This document shows positions 32,395 through 44,345 of a stretch of 64,000 nucleotides of DNA, piece after piece (the first letter of the stretch is position 1; each line of letters starts with the position of its first letter). Source of the stretch: Conchocele bisecta (Eukaryota; Mollusca; Bivalvia; Lucinida; Thyasiridae); contig CM055265.1 in assembly GCA_029237695.1 (NCBI GenBank), positions 81,338,447 to 81,402,446 of the forward strand, read 5' to 3'. The position numbers and the translations under genes were made by a program. Below the pieces are notes generated by a model. It saw only the letters and a program-made list of their open reading frames with translations. It was not told where the DNA came from and made no database searches.

Positions 32395-33415
32395 ACCCCA
32401 TCACGATAAAATGAATAAAATGAAGATCGTTTTGCTTACACACCATAATGCACATCCCTGTCACCAAGAATCTATATGCCTGCCCTCTTCATCAACTATT
32501 TATACTTTTATGCGCACGTTTTTCGGTTCAGTTTCTAAATTTTCGTTAATGTGTAGTTTAACCAAGACAATAATTAGGATACACGTATAGCTTGACAGTC
32601 CCAGAATGCCCGGGGTAAAACAAACGTAGGATTACAATTACTATGCAAGGTATAAATTATTGGACGAGCTTCGGTGAACAGGGACAATAATGAATCTGTA
32701 ATGCTATACCCGATTCTCATTTAAAACTTTTTACCGGCTGAACCAAATATACATCAGCTTTTATGAGAAAACTGTCAACTGGGTGTATTTGTCATTACAA
32801 ACAGCTTAGACCAAGGTCAGACTGCACTGCTGTGCAGTCTGACCTTGGTCAAAGATGTTTGGAATGGGTTATCTGGTTTCATTGTTACTCATATGTATCA
32901 GAAATTGTTACATGGGCGTGTTCAACCTCTATAACATTGGTCTATGTTGAATCTTTGCTCAAGATACACGTTTCTTCGTACCCAAGTTCATATATGGGCT
33001 GTCAAGATCGTATCTTCCTGAATATTTCATCCACAAGAAAGTTTATTTCATAATTGGGACACTGGATTTCTACTGATGGCACGTGAGCGTAATTTTCTTC
33101 TTCCCTTTCTTCTGCGACTATTTTACTTACATTGGTTATGAGAGGGTGGGACTTTGTCATCTTAACTCATGTGTAGCCATTCATTGTATATGATGCTTCT
33201 TCTGTCTTGTTACTGAGGGTGTTTACAGAGGTTGTTAGTTTCTTCACTATTCATGTCACTTTTCATCTGTTGTAGACCGTTGTGGGTTTCTTTAGTTTAC
33301 CCATCTGTGATATGAGTCTCTTTTATCTATTAGATACTGGTCTATTGCCCAGGTGTCACTTTCACATGGCATGCCACATTTATTGTCATCTATTTCATGT
33401 GGTAAATTTGTGGAC
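32395..33415. other. Mostly no recognised content; one perfect hairpin
   Basis: 'gaccaaggtcagactgcac' (32809-32827) pairs perfectly with 32832-32850 across a 4-base loop. It resembles the cores at 54573 and 61161. The rest shows no gene. Confidence 0.6.
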
Positions 33416-33970
33416 GGGGCATTTAGTGTTAACCTTGTCCGTCTGTCCGTTTGTCCGTCCATTCACCTGTCCTGTCCATCACAAGGATAAAGTTTTGTTT
33501 CAGCATGTCTTTTTAATAGCATTAGGTCTACAGCCACCATACTTCCACATTATCATGAGCCAGTGGCGTGCACCACAACCCACTGGGAATCAGATGACCT
33601 TTGTGTGGCCTTGACCTAAAAGTGCAATATTTACATAGTTATTTCCCTTGGTTAAAGTTTGTGCTTGAGCTTGTATCGTCAATAGTATTAGGCCTAAAGC
33701 CACCATACTTGCACGCTATAATGAGCCAGTGGTGTCCCCAACCCACTGTGAATTAAATGACCTTTGTGTGACCTTGACCTAAAATTGCAATATTTACATA
33801 GTTATTTCCCTTGGTTAAAGGTCTTGTTTGATATTGTATCTTCAATAGTATTAGCCTATAGCTAATTGTACACTATCATGAGCCAGTGATCTGCACCACA
33901 ACCCACTGTGAATCAAATGACCTTTGTGTGGCCTTGACCTAAACTTGCAATATTTACATAGCTGTTTTCA
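33416..33970 (+). repeat. Three tandem units of about 165 bp after a 'gtccgtctgtcc' stretch
   Basis: Units begin 'aatag(c/t)attagg(t/c)cta' at 33515 and 33681, and a variant at 33844. Each has 'tgacctttgtgt', 'ccttgacctaaa' and 'gcaatatttacatag'. The lead-in 'ggggcatttagtgtta' at about 33417 recurs at about 57727. Confidence 0.78.
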
Positions 33971-34005
33971 TTGGGTATTACTTGGTGTGCTCATATATCT
34001 AACTT

Positions 34006-34126
34006 ACAGTGGAATCCCTTGAAACTCACTCAGTAAGTTAATGCACTGTAATTTAGATACATGAGCACAACTTAGGACACCCTGGGGACCTCACAGGGTG
34101 TCCAGTTTACAGGGGTTCCACTATAT
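34006..34126. mobile_element. P3 element with spacer
   Basis: 'acagtggaatcccttgaaac' and 'ggggttccactata' ends, with the inner 'ggacaccctggggacc' hairpin. About 50 bp sits between the left end and the inner hairpin. Confidence 0.65.
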
Positions 34127-34304
34127 ACCGGTACATATATGGGTGTGTCTTGGATGCGTCTGCACTGTTATGCCAATATTGTCACGAAGGTCATAGACTT
34201 CGTCAGTGGACATCATGCCACATGAGCTCCATGTCACATGACATTCTATCGTAATTATCAGTTCCACACTATTCACAGTTTGAGGTTTTGGTGAGGTCAC
34301 ATCT

Positions 34305-34505
34305 TGGGTACATATGTGACTGTGATTGGAGAAATGGAACTTAGCGGATTTGTGAACGGTGTAGCTGTTGATCAAGTAGCTAGCGTGATAACCATATATA
34401 TTACTTGTTATAAGCATGACTAGTGTTCAATTGATGCATACTGATCTGGATCTACACTGGTCGCGAAATTATTAAGCCCCATTTCTCCAGTCACAGCCAC
34501 ATACA
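34305..34505 (-). mobile_element. P1 element, internally deleted
   Basis: 'atgtgactgtgattggagaa' at the left and 'tttctccagtcacagccac' at the right, with the central hairpin missing. Confidence 0.68.
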
Positions 34506-34545
34506 TGTTCTATAGACCAATTAAACAACACCGGGTGGGTACCAA

Positions 34546-34777
34546 GGGCCCGTTTCACTAAACTTTGTACGACTAAAATGTTTTTAAGTGCAAAATTACG
34601 ATAGTCTGTAAATTTCACATTAACAATGTTTTCTTGTAAACAATTATTGGATTTACATTTATTGAGCATAGGCTGCATATGCTCAATAAATGTAAATCCA
34701 TCAATTGAAATTACCAGACGATCTAAATTTGCACTTACGAACATTTTAATCGTACAAAGTTTAGTGAAACGACCCCC
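34546..34777. mobile_element. P2 element, complete
   Basis: 'gcccgtttcactaaactttg' and 'caaagtttagtgaaacg' termini. The centre is reduced to 'ggctgcatatgctc'. Confidence 0.78.
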
Positions 34778-35049
34778 TGATCTTGGAAACATCTGCCTGA
34801 TCTGGGTGGGAGAGTTCAAATGGTAGGTGGTGATTATCATTTATGGAAACATAGAATGACAGGACTGGGTGATACAGTCCATGCAAATAGCTGAACTTGA
34901 CTACCAGACATATAATGTAAGGGTACCCCCCCCCCCCCACCCCATCAACGACATAGGAAGTATATATGCAGTTTTGTATTTCGTCCGTTGTTCGTCCGTA
35001 AGATTTGCGGTAAAGTTTTCCGAACCCATTATCTCTGCAACCTTTATTC

Positions 35050-35290
35050 GGATTGACTTCAAACTTCATACAGTTCTTTATCATCATGCATATTTTCATT
35101 CTATAGCCCAGCGATGTGACTGTCATGCCTAAGGTCAAGGTCAAATTACTTTGAAATTTGCGTTACAGTTTTTGAAATATTTGTGTTGAAGCAACTGTAA
35201 GTCAGATTGACTTCATATACATGTACTTCATATTTTCATTATATAGCCCATCCATGCAGCTTTCATACCCAAGGTCAAGGCCAAATGACT
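35050..35290 (+). repeat. Tandem pair with 'caaggtcaaggtcaaa'
   Basis: 'ggattgacttcaaacttcat' (about 35049) and 'agattgacttcatatacatg' (about 35204) start two units that both include 'tattttcatt(c/a)tatagccc' and 'aaggtcaagg'. A poly(C) tract is upstream at about 34925-34938. Confidence 0.65.
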
Positions 35291-35630
35291 TAGATAATAT
35301 CTGTTTATAGTACCAGGCGACGGCTGGGGGTATCTGTGAGCCCCTGCTCGCTTGTTCTCCTGCTGTTGCAAGTGCAGGTAATAATTATATGGCACTTGTT
35401 TATGTTCATCAGCGACTGCCACACTGTTGCCATAATCAGTGATTTAGACTTTCAATTAAAAATTGGCAAACACATGAACATTCTAGATTTAAAAAAGATC
35501 GGCTGATTATTCTTCTTCATTATCATTCTGATCAGTCCCATTATTCTTTTTGTATCCTTTTAATGCGGCATTCCGTAGCAATGTTATACATTGTATTCCT
35601 TACTTTGTTGTGTATATATATAATACTCAT

Positions 35631-35830
35631 ACAGGTGTTGATAAAAAATCAAGACTTGTCTATTTTCATCTCAAAACTATATGTTGTAACCACTCATTTG
35701 AACTACAGGTGTTGATAAAAAATCAAGACTTGTCTATTTTCATCTCAAAACTATATGTTGTAACCACTCATTTGAACTGTCTCATTGAGACGGTTCAAAT
35801 GGTGATCACTACATATATTTTCACACAGGC
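35631..35830. mobile_element. T2 element with duplicated left arm
   Basis: A 74-bp unit beginning 'acaggtgttgataaaaaatc' occurs at 35631-35704 and 35705-35778. Only the second is followed by the complementary arm 'gagacggttcaaatgg'. Confidence 0.85.
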
Positions 35831-36478
35831 GTTAGAAAAATATTTAGCTTTTTACATGAACAAATCTTGAAGCTTAGGAATGTGATGGTTAATAACACCT
35901 TGTATAGTCATTACCTGCCTCACCTCTTTTCATATTCATGATATATGGACACCATTATGCTGTTTAATGAAGGGTCTAATTGCATTTAGTGGCGGAATGG
36001 CCATAAATCAACTTGCTCTCTCTAAATGGTCTATTTGTGTCAATCGGGCATTAAACCTCAATTCCATTTCATTCAGTAAAAAATTAATAATAACACCTGA
36101 TTTCGGTACATTTGAATTAAAGTAATAAAACCCTTCTGTTATAGATACTGATCTGAGTATTTTTCGGTTTCAAACGTTGATGATGATGATAATGATTAGG
36201 ATGAACATCTAGAAAACGACGTAAATTCCGCATTTGTTCATTAGTCATTGTGAAATTGAAACATACGTAGAAGCGTGAAGAAGATTTGGTAACAAGATGA
36301 TAGATAATTGTGGTGTTGTGACATTTAACTAGCAGTGCTATCAACTTGTGACTGCCATCTGTAGAAAGTGGTGTCAGAGTGAGAAAATGTTCTTGCTAAA
36401 TATTCGCGACCATGTAGCTAGTCGGATCAACGGCTACACTGTTTTCCTTTGAGATAACCCATTTATTTGGTAAACACC
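35831..36478. other. No recognised content
   Basis: AT-rich intron without gene or repeat signals. Confidence 0.45.
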
Positions 36479-36479
36479 T

Positions 36480-36692
36480 TTAACCCTTGCTACGCTGAAT
36501 TAAATGTTGTCGTCTGCTGGAAATGTTTTATTTTCAATATTTCTCGACAAAAACCTGGTTTTGACAGCACATGAGAATCGTCTCCAGTGGAGACAATTCT
36601 GATGTGCTGTCAAAACCAGTTTTTGTTAAGAATTAATGCAAAAATGAAAAACTGCAGACGGCAATTTCCGTCAACAGCGTAGGAAAGGTTAA
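36480..36692 (-). mobile_element. T1 element, 'catgagaatcg' arm type
   Basis: TTAA 'cccttgctacgctgaatt' and 'gcgtaggaaaggttaa'. The arms 'cagcacatgagaatcgtctc' and 'gagacaattctgatgtgctg' meet at about 36579. It is the closest relative of the split copy at 113-1083. Confidence 0.83.
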
Positions 36693-36716
36693 TTACGGGT
36701 ATGATTTTTTAAATAT

Positions 36717-36835
36717 TTTCTTTTTCTTATTTCTTAATGAAAGTATATGTTGTGACCACTCATTTGAACCATCTCAACAAGACGGTTCAAATGGTGGTCA
36801 TGACATATATTTTTTAGCACTTATCCTCAGTATGA
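36717..36835. mobile_element. T2 element
   Basis: 'gtatatgttgtgaccactc' and 'gtggtcatgacatata' arms around 'accatctcaacaagacggt'. It begins about 25 bp after the T1 element. Confidence 0.75.
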
Positions 36836-36935
36836 TATGGGTGAATGAAATGCATGTCCTGCTGGCAGCAAGACCATCAATAATGGTGTATGTCTATTGT
36901 GAAGAGTTATGTAATGTTAAGGGTTATAAAAATGA

Positions 36936-36995
36936 CCTACTTTTTGCGACCAGTGTAGCCCCTGATCAGCCGACAGGAGCTATACGGTTTGCCAA
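36936..36995 (+). mobile_element. P1 fragment
   Basis: 'tttgcgaccagtgtagcccc' and 'tgatcag' only; the remaining P1 parts are absent. Confidence 0.45.
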
Positions 36996-37939
36996 TCAGT
37001 TATGGAAATACGGTATCTGTACTAAATTCTGCCTCATCTGTAACTTTGTAGTTGAAAAGGCGAAAAGAACGATCCAATAGATCAATCAACAAAAAACTAG
37101 TCAGCCGATTACGTAGATACTTTGTAAAGTATGTAATTATCTGGATCTACATTGGTCGCTCTTGTCCTAAGGTCCTTTCTGTCTGCCCTTTGTCTGCATA
37201 TTTTCCTTGAAGCAGCAGCTGCTGTGGAAGAGATTGACTTTTGTCTCAGCTATAAATCTTTACAGTCTACTTGATTCTCTGACTATTCTTTATAGCTATC
37301 ATTTATAATAAGAGATATACCCTACTTAAACAAGTTAGAAGAAACCGGATTCCCAGCTAAATTCTTTTGTTAATGCCAACTCATTATGTGCCCATTAATG
37401 AGGGAAAAGTGCTGTATCATGTTAAATTGCATTCATTAGCATATGTATGTTTTTTGCTTCTATAGATTCTTGCACACCTGCGTAGAATAGATCCGATTTT
37501 CCCTTGATAAGGTTCTTTTCTTCTGTTGTAGTTGCTAGGAATGGGTGTATTGTCTTTAACATATCGTGTATGTTGATTGCCAACCTATTCTCAATATGTG
37601 ATCATCAGAACCCTCAATCTTGTCTGTGGCATTGTCTGTGCAGTCAAACCTGTACTAAAACACAACCTCCGAATAGCAATCACCTGTCTATAGCAGCAAT
37701 GTGTTTGTTTTCTTACCAGTTACCACATACATGACCCTGCGAATAAAGACCACATGTGAACAAAGGTCAAGAGATTTCTCTTCCTATAACTTGCCTTTAT
37801 TTACAGGTTTGACTACCGTGTAGATATGGCTGGCCTTTATTCACATGTTTAACTGTATATTGTCAAGATGGTAAACACCAGGAACATTTGTCCATAAAAG
37901 GCGGGAAACACGTAACTGTTGTATGCTTATTTTTTTTTT
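36996..37939. other. No recognised content
   Basis: Short open frames at 37504-37734 and similar have no domain signature. No repeat family occurs here. Confidence 0.45.
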
Positions 37940-38060
37940 AAATATATTTTTCTTAAAGACATGGTTTGGAAGCACATGAGAATCATCTCTCATAGAGATG
38001 ATTCTCATCTGCTTCCAATTCATGTTTATGAAGAGAAAGGTGGAAAATTGTCTGAGTATG
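37940..38060. mobile_element. T1-like hairpin without TTAA ends
   Basis: 'gcacatgagaatcatctct' and 'agagatgattctcatctgc' pair around 'catag'. The outer 'tgcagacgac' is T1-like, but no 'ccctta' end is seen. Confidence 0.65.
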
Positions 38061-38149
38061 CAGACGACATAATGCAGTGCATTGTGGGTCAAGATCATCC
38101 AATCAAATTCAACATGAAATTTACATTGCAGAATGACTGATGAACATGT

Positions 38150-38415
38150 GCATATATGGGGCTGTGACTGGAGAAATGGGGCTTATGGGTTTTACAACCA
38201 GTGTAGATCCTGATCAGCCTGTGCATCCGCACAGTCTGATCAGAATCTGCACTGTTCGCCATTCCATCAATGAAACATGCATCATGCTTCTATTCTATAT
38301 AGTATACCAAGCAATTATATAGCATTATCCGGCTACATGAGTGTGCTATTGGATCAGGAGTTACACTGGTCACAAATCCCATAGGCCCCATTTCTCATGT
38401 GACAGCCACATACAT
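38150..38415 (+). mobile_element. P1 element, complete
   Basis: 'tatatggggctgtgactgg' at the left, core 'gcatccgcacagtctgatc' and right 'tttctcatgtgacagccac'. It is one of the best preserved P1 copies. Confidence 0.82.
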
Positions 38416-38854
38416 GTATCATTATATAGCCTTTGTCCGCTATCAACTGGCATACATACTGTGACATTTGTTTGCTAAATTTCATTTCAGTTTGTCAATA
38501 GTTTTGGCATCTTTTCAGAAATCCCTGTCACTTTAGTGTTATTGTTTTTTAATATCACCACTGTTCTAGCGAAGGTCAACGAGAAGTAAATGGTATGTCT
38601 GGCAAACATAAATTAACAACCTATCCTTATTTTCTAACTGTTATGGATTGTTCTGACAATTTCATTTTTCAAGTATTCTTTTCTTTCACAGATCTAACTG
38701 ATAAGTGCCCAAATTTGAAATTTACACCTTTTTGTTGTGAAAGCTCATAAAGTATCATAAATCTAAGCACATAAACTTTGTAGAACTGTAGTCATAGTGA
38801 CCATACCAGCAGTTTTCAATTTCCATTGCAGGACAGTAATTTTCTTATGCATCA
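38416..38854. other. No recognised content
   Basis: AT-rich; nothing supportable. Confidence 0.45.
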
Positions 38855-38955
38855 GGCCGTTTCACTAAAATGTTTGTAAGTGCAAAATTTTGATAGTCTG
38901 TAAATTTGACATTAACAATTTTTGGTAAATAAAACATTTATTGAGCATAGGCTGC
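38855..38955. mobile_element. P2 fragment
   Basis: 'ggccgtttcactaaaatg' to 'gagcataggctgcatacg', missing parts of the arm and the whole second arm. Confidence 0.6.
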
Positions 38956-39243
38956 ATACGGAAAATATTGTAAATTATTTCTTGTGAGATATCGCACATT
39001 TTCTTAGGTATAAAATCGCGTGGGTTGTCTCATGTACGTGATCACGAACGATACACACTGATGATTTTATTGTCATTTGATTTCAGCCTCAGTAATAATC
39101 ACTACCTGATTCACCTTTTAAATTTTAACTTAATATTGGGCATCCTCTTTTCCATGATTAAATTGTGTTGAAAATGTATACGTGATGAAGTTTATAAAAC
39201 TTGTAGCTGTATTGGATTCATAATGCTCATTAGAGTTTGTGCC
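38956..39243. other. No recognised content
   Basis: AT-rich intron. Confidence 0.45.
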
Positions 39244-39475
39244 TTAACCCTTAGACCGCTACACACAACAATTGTCGTCTGCTGTTGCTTTTATATCTTG
39301 CCTTATTTCTCAATAAAAACAGGTTTTGACAGCACTTCAGAATCATTTCCATGAAGAGCTGTTTGTTGGATTGTTGTAAATGATTCTAAAGTACTGTCAA
39401 AGTATGTTTTTGGTGATAAAAAATGGGAAATAAACAGCAGACAACAAAAAATTAAGATAGCGGTGTAAGGGTTAA
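39244..39475 (+). mobile_element. T1 element, 'gaccgc'-end subfamily
   Basis: TTAA 'cccttagaccgctac' and 'agcggtgtaaggg' TTAA. About 30 bp of unrelated sequence ('gagctgtttgttggattg') interrupts the centre. A second right-end fragment repeats at 39476-39540. Confidence 0.83.
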
Positions 39476-39821
39476 AATGTCATGATGATAAAAACATGCT
39501 GTCAAAGACTGTTGTAAATTAAGATAGCTGTGTAAGGGTTATTGCCCTTTGTGCACTTCCTGGGCATATATTTGGAATTTTGTATTCCATTGTATGTAAA
39601 ATATTATCTCGCTGTATATTTCTATTTCTGTGGATGTGGATGTGCATCTATTGAAGATCCATAATCCAAGTGTCAGATTTGGTTACCGCACATCAGGGAA
39701 TTTAGAAATAATGGGGAAAATATTCTTGGAATCATTAAAAGCGTGTCACAAATAAAGTAATATACATATTTCGACTAATAATACAGAAATGATTCCATCC
39801 ATCCATCCATCCACCCAACAC

Positions 39822-40027
39822 TTAACCCGTAGAATGCGGAACCGAAAATAGTCGTCTGCTGTTAATTCATATTTTGTCTTTTCTCTCAGTAAAAACATGG
39901 TTTGGCAGCATTTTAGAATCATTTCCATTGGAAATGATTCTAAAGTGCTGCCAAACCAAGGTTTTGATGAGAAAAATGGAAAAATATTCAGCAGACGACA
40001 CAAATTAATTCAGCATTGTAAGGGTTA
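39822..40027 (+). mobile_element. T1 element, 'gcgg'-end subfamily
   Basis: TTAA 'cccgtagaatgcgg' and 'cattgtaagggttaa', with arms 'ttttagaatcatttcc' and 'ggaaatgattctaaa'. It is preceded by an (ATCC)n run at about 39793-39816. Confidence 0.87.
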
Positions 40028-40151
40028 AACCCGGAAAATTGAATATTAGACTATTGTAGTTTCAATTCCGAATTTGCAATGATTTCTCTCTCAGTAGGTG
40101 TATTCCCATTTGTTTGTGCCCTTGCTTCTGAATGGACATGCCAATCATATT

Positions 40152-40232
40152 CATTCATTCAATCAATCGATCGATCGATCGATCGATCGATCGATCGATC
40201 GATCGATCGATCGATCGATCAATCAATCAATC
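40152..40232. repeat. (GATC)n microsatellite with ATTC and AATC margins
   Basis: About 14 uninterrupted GATC units flanked by 'aatc' repeats on both sides. The unit is self-complementary, so either strand can fold on itself. Confidence 0.93.
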
Positions 40233-40868
40233 ACTTATTAAGTCATTGCTTTTAATCACATTTGTATATGATGACCTTGTTCTTGAACACAGGTAACTCT
40301 CCCATGCCGACTTCAATATTGCTTGCAGTGTCCTCATGGACATCATCATGTTTTGTAACACGCACTTATTTCTATCGGCTAGTTGATAAATGTGAAATGG
40401 GCTGACAAAGATCTCTTATAAAATTCATAAGAAGCGAAGAATGCACATTCTGATAAGAATTAAGTAAGTAACTAGAATGGATGAGGATAATGTCACAGTT
40501 GATACGTAAGTCACACTATCTACAGTAAACCGGAGGTCGAGGCCGGGTTTGAGTGTCTATGACAATAGCACTGGTAGCTCCGGGTGTGATGGGTGTGGTG
40601 TAGATGGTATCTACAGAGGTTGTAGGCACCATCAGATCAGTTTGTATGGTGTCAATGGTGATATCCTGTACAATAGGTGGCGGTGATCCTCAACGCATGC
40701 ATTCAAAATCTCTCAGTTGTTCTAATTTGTCTATTTTCCACATGGCTTGTTGTTTATCATTATTTTAGAGGTCCTTCTCTGAGAAAAAGGAAATTTGCGA
40801 CCAACATCGCCACAGTTCAGCCTCTGATCAGAACCTACATCGGTCGCCATTCGATCTATGAAGTAGTC
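40233..40868. other. Little recognised content
   Basis: A P1-like core fragment at about 40790-40860 ('tttgcgaccaacatcgcc', 'gatcagaacctacatcgg'); otherwise nothing. Confidence 0.4.
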
Positions 40869-41074
40869 TTAACCCTTAGGATGCGGGGAAAATTCCATCT
40901 GCTTGTTGTTTTATCTTTTGTCTTGGTTCTCATTAACAATGTAATTTGACAGCACTTTAGAATCATTTCCAATGGAAATGATTCTAAAGTGCTGTCAAAT
41001 TATGTTGTTGATGAAAAAAAAAGAGGAAAATAAACAGCAGACGATAACATTTAATTCAGCATTGTAAGGGTTAA
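40869..41074 (+). mobile_element. T1 element, 'gcggg'-end subfamily
   Basis: TTAA 'cccttaggatgcgggg' and 'cattgtaagggttaa'. The 21-bp arms are perfect around 'tccaatgga'. Confidence 0.87.
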
Positions 41075-41666
41075 ATGCTATAAAACCAAGTAGGTCCACA
41101 TAGACTGATGAATTGGGACTTACAAGTGGCGCGTACATTGTTAGGTCCATTTTCTCAGGAGATGACAAGTATAGGTCATCTGCTGGACTGGTCAAACCTA
41201 CTGGTAATTACCACCATTTTACTGAATGTTGAATTAGGATTTAGCAATGACTATTCCCATTGTTTTCGGAACAAAACACCTCTCAGCAAGTTGGTCACAT
41301 GATCGGTCAAACTGTGGATTAGGCAATTCTCTACATAATGGAAACAATGGGCAGGAAACTTGTTTTGGTCCTATAGAATTCGCCAACCACTTTAATTAGG
41401 AAATTGGTAAATAAATTTGCATGATACAATGTTGTAGCTTTACACCTGAGGCATAATTACACAATTGTTCCTGTGAATTATAGCAAAACAATGGCTAGTG
41501 GAGTAAACCTACCCAGGGCAAATTGAAATTTGCAGTCCAATTTATGCAGGTTCGGATTACTGGTGTGCTTCAATTTAAAGGAGAGAAATGTTGGCTCTGC
41601 ACAGGGAAGTGATAATAGGTATGCTCATCTCTTTGCATGCTGGGAAACTTGTGGGGCTATAAATAG
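41075..41666. other. No recognised content
   Basis: Intronic sequence without a recognised repeat or open frame of note. Confidence 0.45.
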
Positions 41667-41885
41667 TTAACCCTTACACCGCTATCTTAATTTTTTGTCG
41701 TCTGCTGTTTTCTATTTTCCATTTTTATCATCAAAAACATGCTTTGACTGCACTTTAGAATAATTTACAACATGCGTTGACAGCATTTCAGAATCCATTG
41801 GAAAACATGTTTTTATTGAGAAATAAGGCAATATATAAAAGCAACAGCAGACAACAATTGTTGTGAGTAGCTGTGTAAGGGTTAA
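41667..41885 (-). mobile_element. T1 element, 'gaccgc'-end subfamily
   Basis: TTAA 'cccttacaccgctatc' and 'agctgtgtaagggttaa'. The central hairpin has lost most of its second arm. Confidence 0.82.
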
Positions 41886-41990
41886 ATTTTAAATGTTTGT
41901 TTTAGTTCTTCACAAAATACATGTTTGGTGTCATTTAGTGTCGTCTCCGATGTAATGAATCTCGATGACATCCAACTTACATTTGTTTTC

Positions 41991-42221
41991 TTAACCTGTT
42001 CAACACAATATATATGGAATGGACTATGATACATTAATTTTCCATCAAATTCAACAGACTAGTTCATTTATAAAAATACAGTGTTTACTTTTCAAAGAAA
42101 ATTACTTGGAAAAAGTGCGGATCCTAAAGAGACGGCTCGTAACGAGCCGTCTCTTTAGGATCTGCACTTTTTCCAAGTCTGGAAATGCTGCTATAGAGAT
42201 CTGCAGTGTTGAAAAGGTTAA
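41991..42221 (+). mobile_element. T3 element with extended perfect hairpin
   Basis: TTAA 'cctgttcaacac' and 'cagtgttgaaaagg' TTAA. The core 42105-42178 is a palindrome with arms of about 37 bp ('acttggaaaaagtgcggatc' and complement) around 'cgtaacg', longer and cleaner than in other T3 copies. Confidence 0.82.
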
Positions 42222-43069
42222 TAAAAAAAGAAAACATTCCAAATGTGTAGCTTATCTAAAGCTCAATGGCTGTAAGTGATATAAGCTGGTTGTATAGTAA
42301 TGTTCCACACTGTGTTTGTTTACATTTGGTTACTGGAATAGTTTTGTTCTCTGTGAATGTTGATTCTGTGTATGGAACTGTTACATTGTCAACAACAACA
42401 TTGGAGCTGCCATTATTACATGTAATAAATGTGTTATTTCGTTGGACCAGTGTGTGAAATGAACTTCGTGGTAGCACTGCTGTACATGTGTTAGAGAGAA
42501 TTGCTCTTGTGATTGAAAGGAATTTTACACCATCTACCGGTATGTGATTCTGGTAAGTCTTTTTTTTGACATTGCACCGTGTTTGTCTGTCTTATCTGTT
42601 TGTTCATCTGTCTGTTCAAGATAGAGTTAATGTTTTTGGCTACCTACATGTCTGTTACCGTTGGCTTTATTTCTTCATGTTCTCATTCTGGATTCTGGAT
42701 GTCGGCGTGACCTGAAATGTTTGGGGGTCACTTGATACATTTTGCTATAAAATACATCATTTTCATGCGAGAATATTTTGCATTTAGAACTACGAAAATA
42801 CTAAGTGGTCATAAGAATATTTTAAAATGATTATTTAACATTATGAATCTACATTTCAATGGATTTAGCGATTGGAATTTAGTCGTTTGAAGCCTTAAAA
42901 ATTTATTAAATTATGTAGGAAAACAGGAAAATTTCCTCTTGCGCTCGGCAGAAAATGAGGCGATTATGGTATGCAGGTGCGCGAAATTGACGACGTCCGG
43001 CTTCCAGAATGTGTCATCATCCATATTATCAGTCTATATCTATAGCCCACCCATGTGGTCCCTGTGCTC
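42222..43069. other. No recognised content
   Basis: Short open frames at 42256-42477 on both strands have no domain support. Confidence 0.45.
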
Positions 43070-43575
43070 AAGGTCCAGGACAATATAGGAATGAATGGCC
43101 TTTTTGTGGAATTTATCGGGGTATAAACTTGGAAAAGTCGCGGGAATACTGGACGAAGGCCGGAAGGCCTCGTCCAGTCTTCCCGCAAGGTCCAGGACAA
43201 TATAAGAATGAATGGCCTTTTTGTGGAATTTATCGGGGTATAAACTTGGAAAAGTCGCGGGAATACTGGACGAAGGCCGGAAGGCCTCGTCCAGTCTTCC
43301 CGCGACTTTTCCAAGTTTATATCCCCGATAAATTCAACAAAAAGGCCATTCATTCCTTATAATTCCAGCATTTGAAATAAATTCATCAAGAAAATATGTT
43401 TATTTTCCGTTTTCTTAAGAATTATTTTAACTGTGCCTCACGGTTACGAAAAGTAGTTCGGCATTGGAGTTTACTGGGATACAAATTTTGGACAGAGACT
43501 TGCTACAGACCAATCAAATGTTAGGGAATTGTGTAAATATTCTTGTGCTGGAATTATATAACTAATAAATTTACA
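43070..43575 (+). mobile_element. P5 foldback with tandem 117-bp unit
   Basis: 43070-43186 and 43187-43303 repeat a unit starting 'aaggtccaggacaatata'. The second unit is followed by the complementary arm to about 43357. The outer flank to 43575 matches the reverse complement of 2717-2917. Confidence 0.82.
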
Positions 43576-43726
43576 TTATTATTTTAGCAAATGTTTGTTG
43601 AATTTATTTTTTGTATAGAGGTCATTTCGGGGTACATCTATCATTGTTACTGATTTATTGTTAATTTTGATAGGTTTGTCTGTAATCTACCTTCAATGAT
43701 TATTTCTCTCTATGTTCACGATGCAC

Positions 43727-44135
43727 GTGGGTGGCAGGTGGGAGCATGCGGTGGGTAATTTAACGATCAGGGTTCATCCTTACTGGAATTCCGACCGGAG
43801 ACCTTCTTTGGTCCTAGCTCACGTACGTCTTTCGTATTATTGTATGCGACAGTTGAATCTGGTTATACCCATTATGTGATACTACAATTATTCGTAATCC
43901 TAATACTTTAAGGGAAGGGGCCAAGTGACTTTGGTGTGGTATAGACCTGGTACGTACCAGGTCGGGTTATTCTAATTTCAGAGCTGAATACATATTTATT
44001 GGTCAGTGTTCAATATTCTGTTTTGATTTTGGGTTTTCCCGCCAATGCAGCAGTTTACATACGGGATTGAACCCGTTGGCCCGGCCTTAAACGACCTTAC
44101 CTGTTGATAGGCCATTAAACACCAATCAATCAAAA
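43727..44135 (+). mobile_element. R1 retroelement-like repeat with 11-bp TSD
   Basis: It contains 'gggtaatttaacgatcag', 'gaacccgttggcccgg' and 'ccattaaacaccaatcaatc'. The direct repeat 'tcacgatgcac' flanks it at 43716-43726 and 44136-44146. A (CAAT)-type tail and a variable-length target duplication point to a non-LTR or SINE-like origin. No open frame. Confidence 0.8.
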
Positions 44136-44146
44136 TCACGATGCAC

Positions 44147-44345
44147 ACAAACATACAACCTATATATGATAGATGTGTTTCGCTGTTATGTATCTGTCAT
44201 AAAATGACGTTTCATGATTACAATACACTAGAATGCGTCGTGAAGCGCTAACATGACCGACATGTCTTATTTACAGTGGAACCTCTCTAAACTGGACACC
44301 CTGGGGCCTCCCAGGGTGTCCGGCTTAGAGAGGCTCCATTGTGTT
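44147..44345 (-). mobile_element. P3 element with internal spacer
   Basis: The inner P3 hairpin is at 44276-44342. The adjoining 44150-44270 ('tgtttcgctgttatgtatct') is the reverse complement of 50930-51020. Confidence 0.68.

Noticed and set aside
42256..42477. Overlapping open frames on both strands (73 and 63 codons)
   Set aside because: Low-complexity T/G-rich sequence with no domain features and no splice support.
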